Assembly (NCBI GenBank): GCA_019245575.1
Contig: JAFARE010000001.1
Span: 1-64,000 of the forward strand
DNA: 64,000 nucleotides
Direction of reading: 5' to 3'
Source of the DNA: Candidatus Dormiibacterota bacterium
Lineage (GTDB): Bacteria > Chloroflexota > Dormibacteria > Aeolococcales > Aeolococcaceae
A program made the translations under genes and the position numbers. Positions 63,934-64,000 of the stretch are shown here, one piece after another (the first letter of the stretch is position 1; each line of letters begins with the position of its first letter). Under the pieces are notes generated by a model. It was not told the DNA's origin. It made no database searches and worked only from the letters and a program-made list of their open reading frames with translations.

Positions 63934-64000
63934 TGCCAGTCCCTCGGGTGGCAGAGCTCGAGGGCGCGGCACAAGGGCTTCACAGCTCCCACCGCCCGGC

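Overview
This is a 64 kb chromosomal window from a high-GC (about 70 percent) bacterium with densely packed genes, frequent GTG starts and many 1 to 4 base start/stop overlaps. The gene set is of actinobacterial or Chloroflexota (Dormibacterota-like) soil-bacterium type: K+-independent proton pyrophosphatase, archaeal-type ATP-dependent DNA ligase, paired MaoC-like dehydratases, cyclophilin with a PIG-L deacetylase, and a histone-H1-like Lys/Ala tail. That placement is inferred from gene style; no 16S or marker search was possible.

Layout. 0-8 kb: end of a secreted beta-propeller protein, tRNA-CAU, dCMP deaminase, DNA ligase, HD phosphohydrolase, Mrp ATPase and a glycolate-oxidase-type flavoprotein. 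8-12 kb: VIT1-like transporter, HppA, CinA-like protein, cold-shock protein. 12-17.5 kb: a leftward lipid-catabolism operon (two MaoC proteins, acyl-CoA dehydrogenase, SDR, glycosidase-like protein) behind a clear promoter with a palindrome, then a zinc-type asparaginase and a zinc-ribbon protein. 17.5-28.6 kb: LysM/CHAP hydrolase, response regulator plus hybrid kinase, ETF, cyclophilin, deacetylase, thiolase, PfkB kinase and a thioredoxin-like lipoprotein. 28.5-60.7 kb: mainly a surface-polysaccharide region with UDP-glucuronate and UDP-xylose-type enzymes, a Wzm/Wzt exporter with a coiled-coil methyltransferase, seven glycosyltransferases of GT4, GT2 or CESA-like type, PIG-V-like and other membrane transferases, a flippase preceded by a pseudokinase, sugar oxidoreductase and aminotransferase, and GDP-mannose dehydratase. 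Glutamate dehydrogenase, a rhodanese, an M16 peptidase and S-adenosylhomocysteinase are interspersed. 60.7-64 kb: H1-like protein, PlsC, tRNA-Lys, then two short genes in a region of different character.

Two genome-wide habits stand out. First, at least eleven genes carry a TANNNT -10 hexamer ending 5 to 8 bases before the start codon, so leaderless transcription appears routine, and this fixes several start codons. Second, gaps between convergent genes hold large hyper-palindromic elements. Four of them (near 7.5, 18.8, 19.1 and 25.4 kb) share a 7-bp stem capped by a GGACCR hexaloop, have different stem sequences that keep pairing, and are oriented so that each lies in the sense direction of the gene just upstream. 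I consider this putative structured-RNA family the most interesting candidate here. Two unrelated large palindromic elements lie at 11.7 and 59.1 kb.

All calls come from reading sequence and translated proteins. No homology search, folding program or phylogeny was run.
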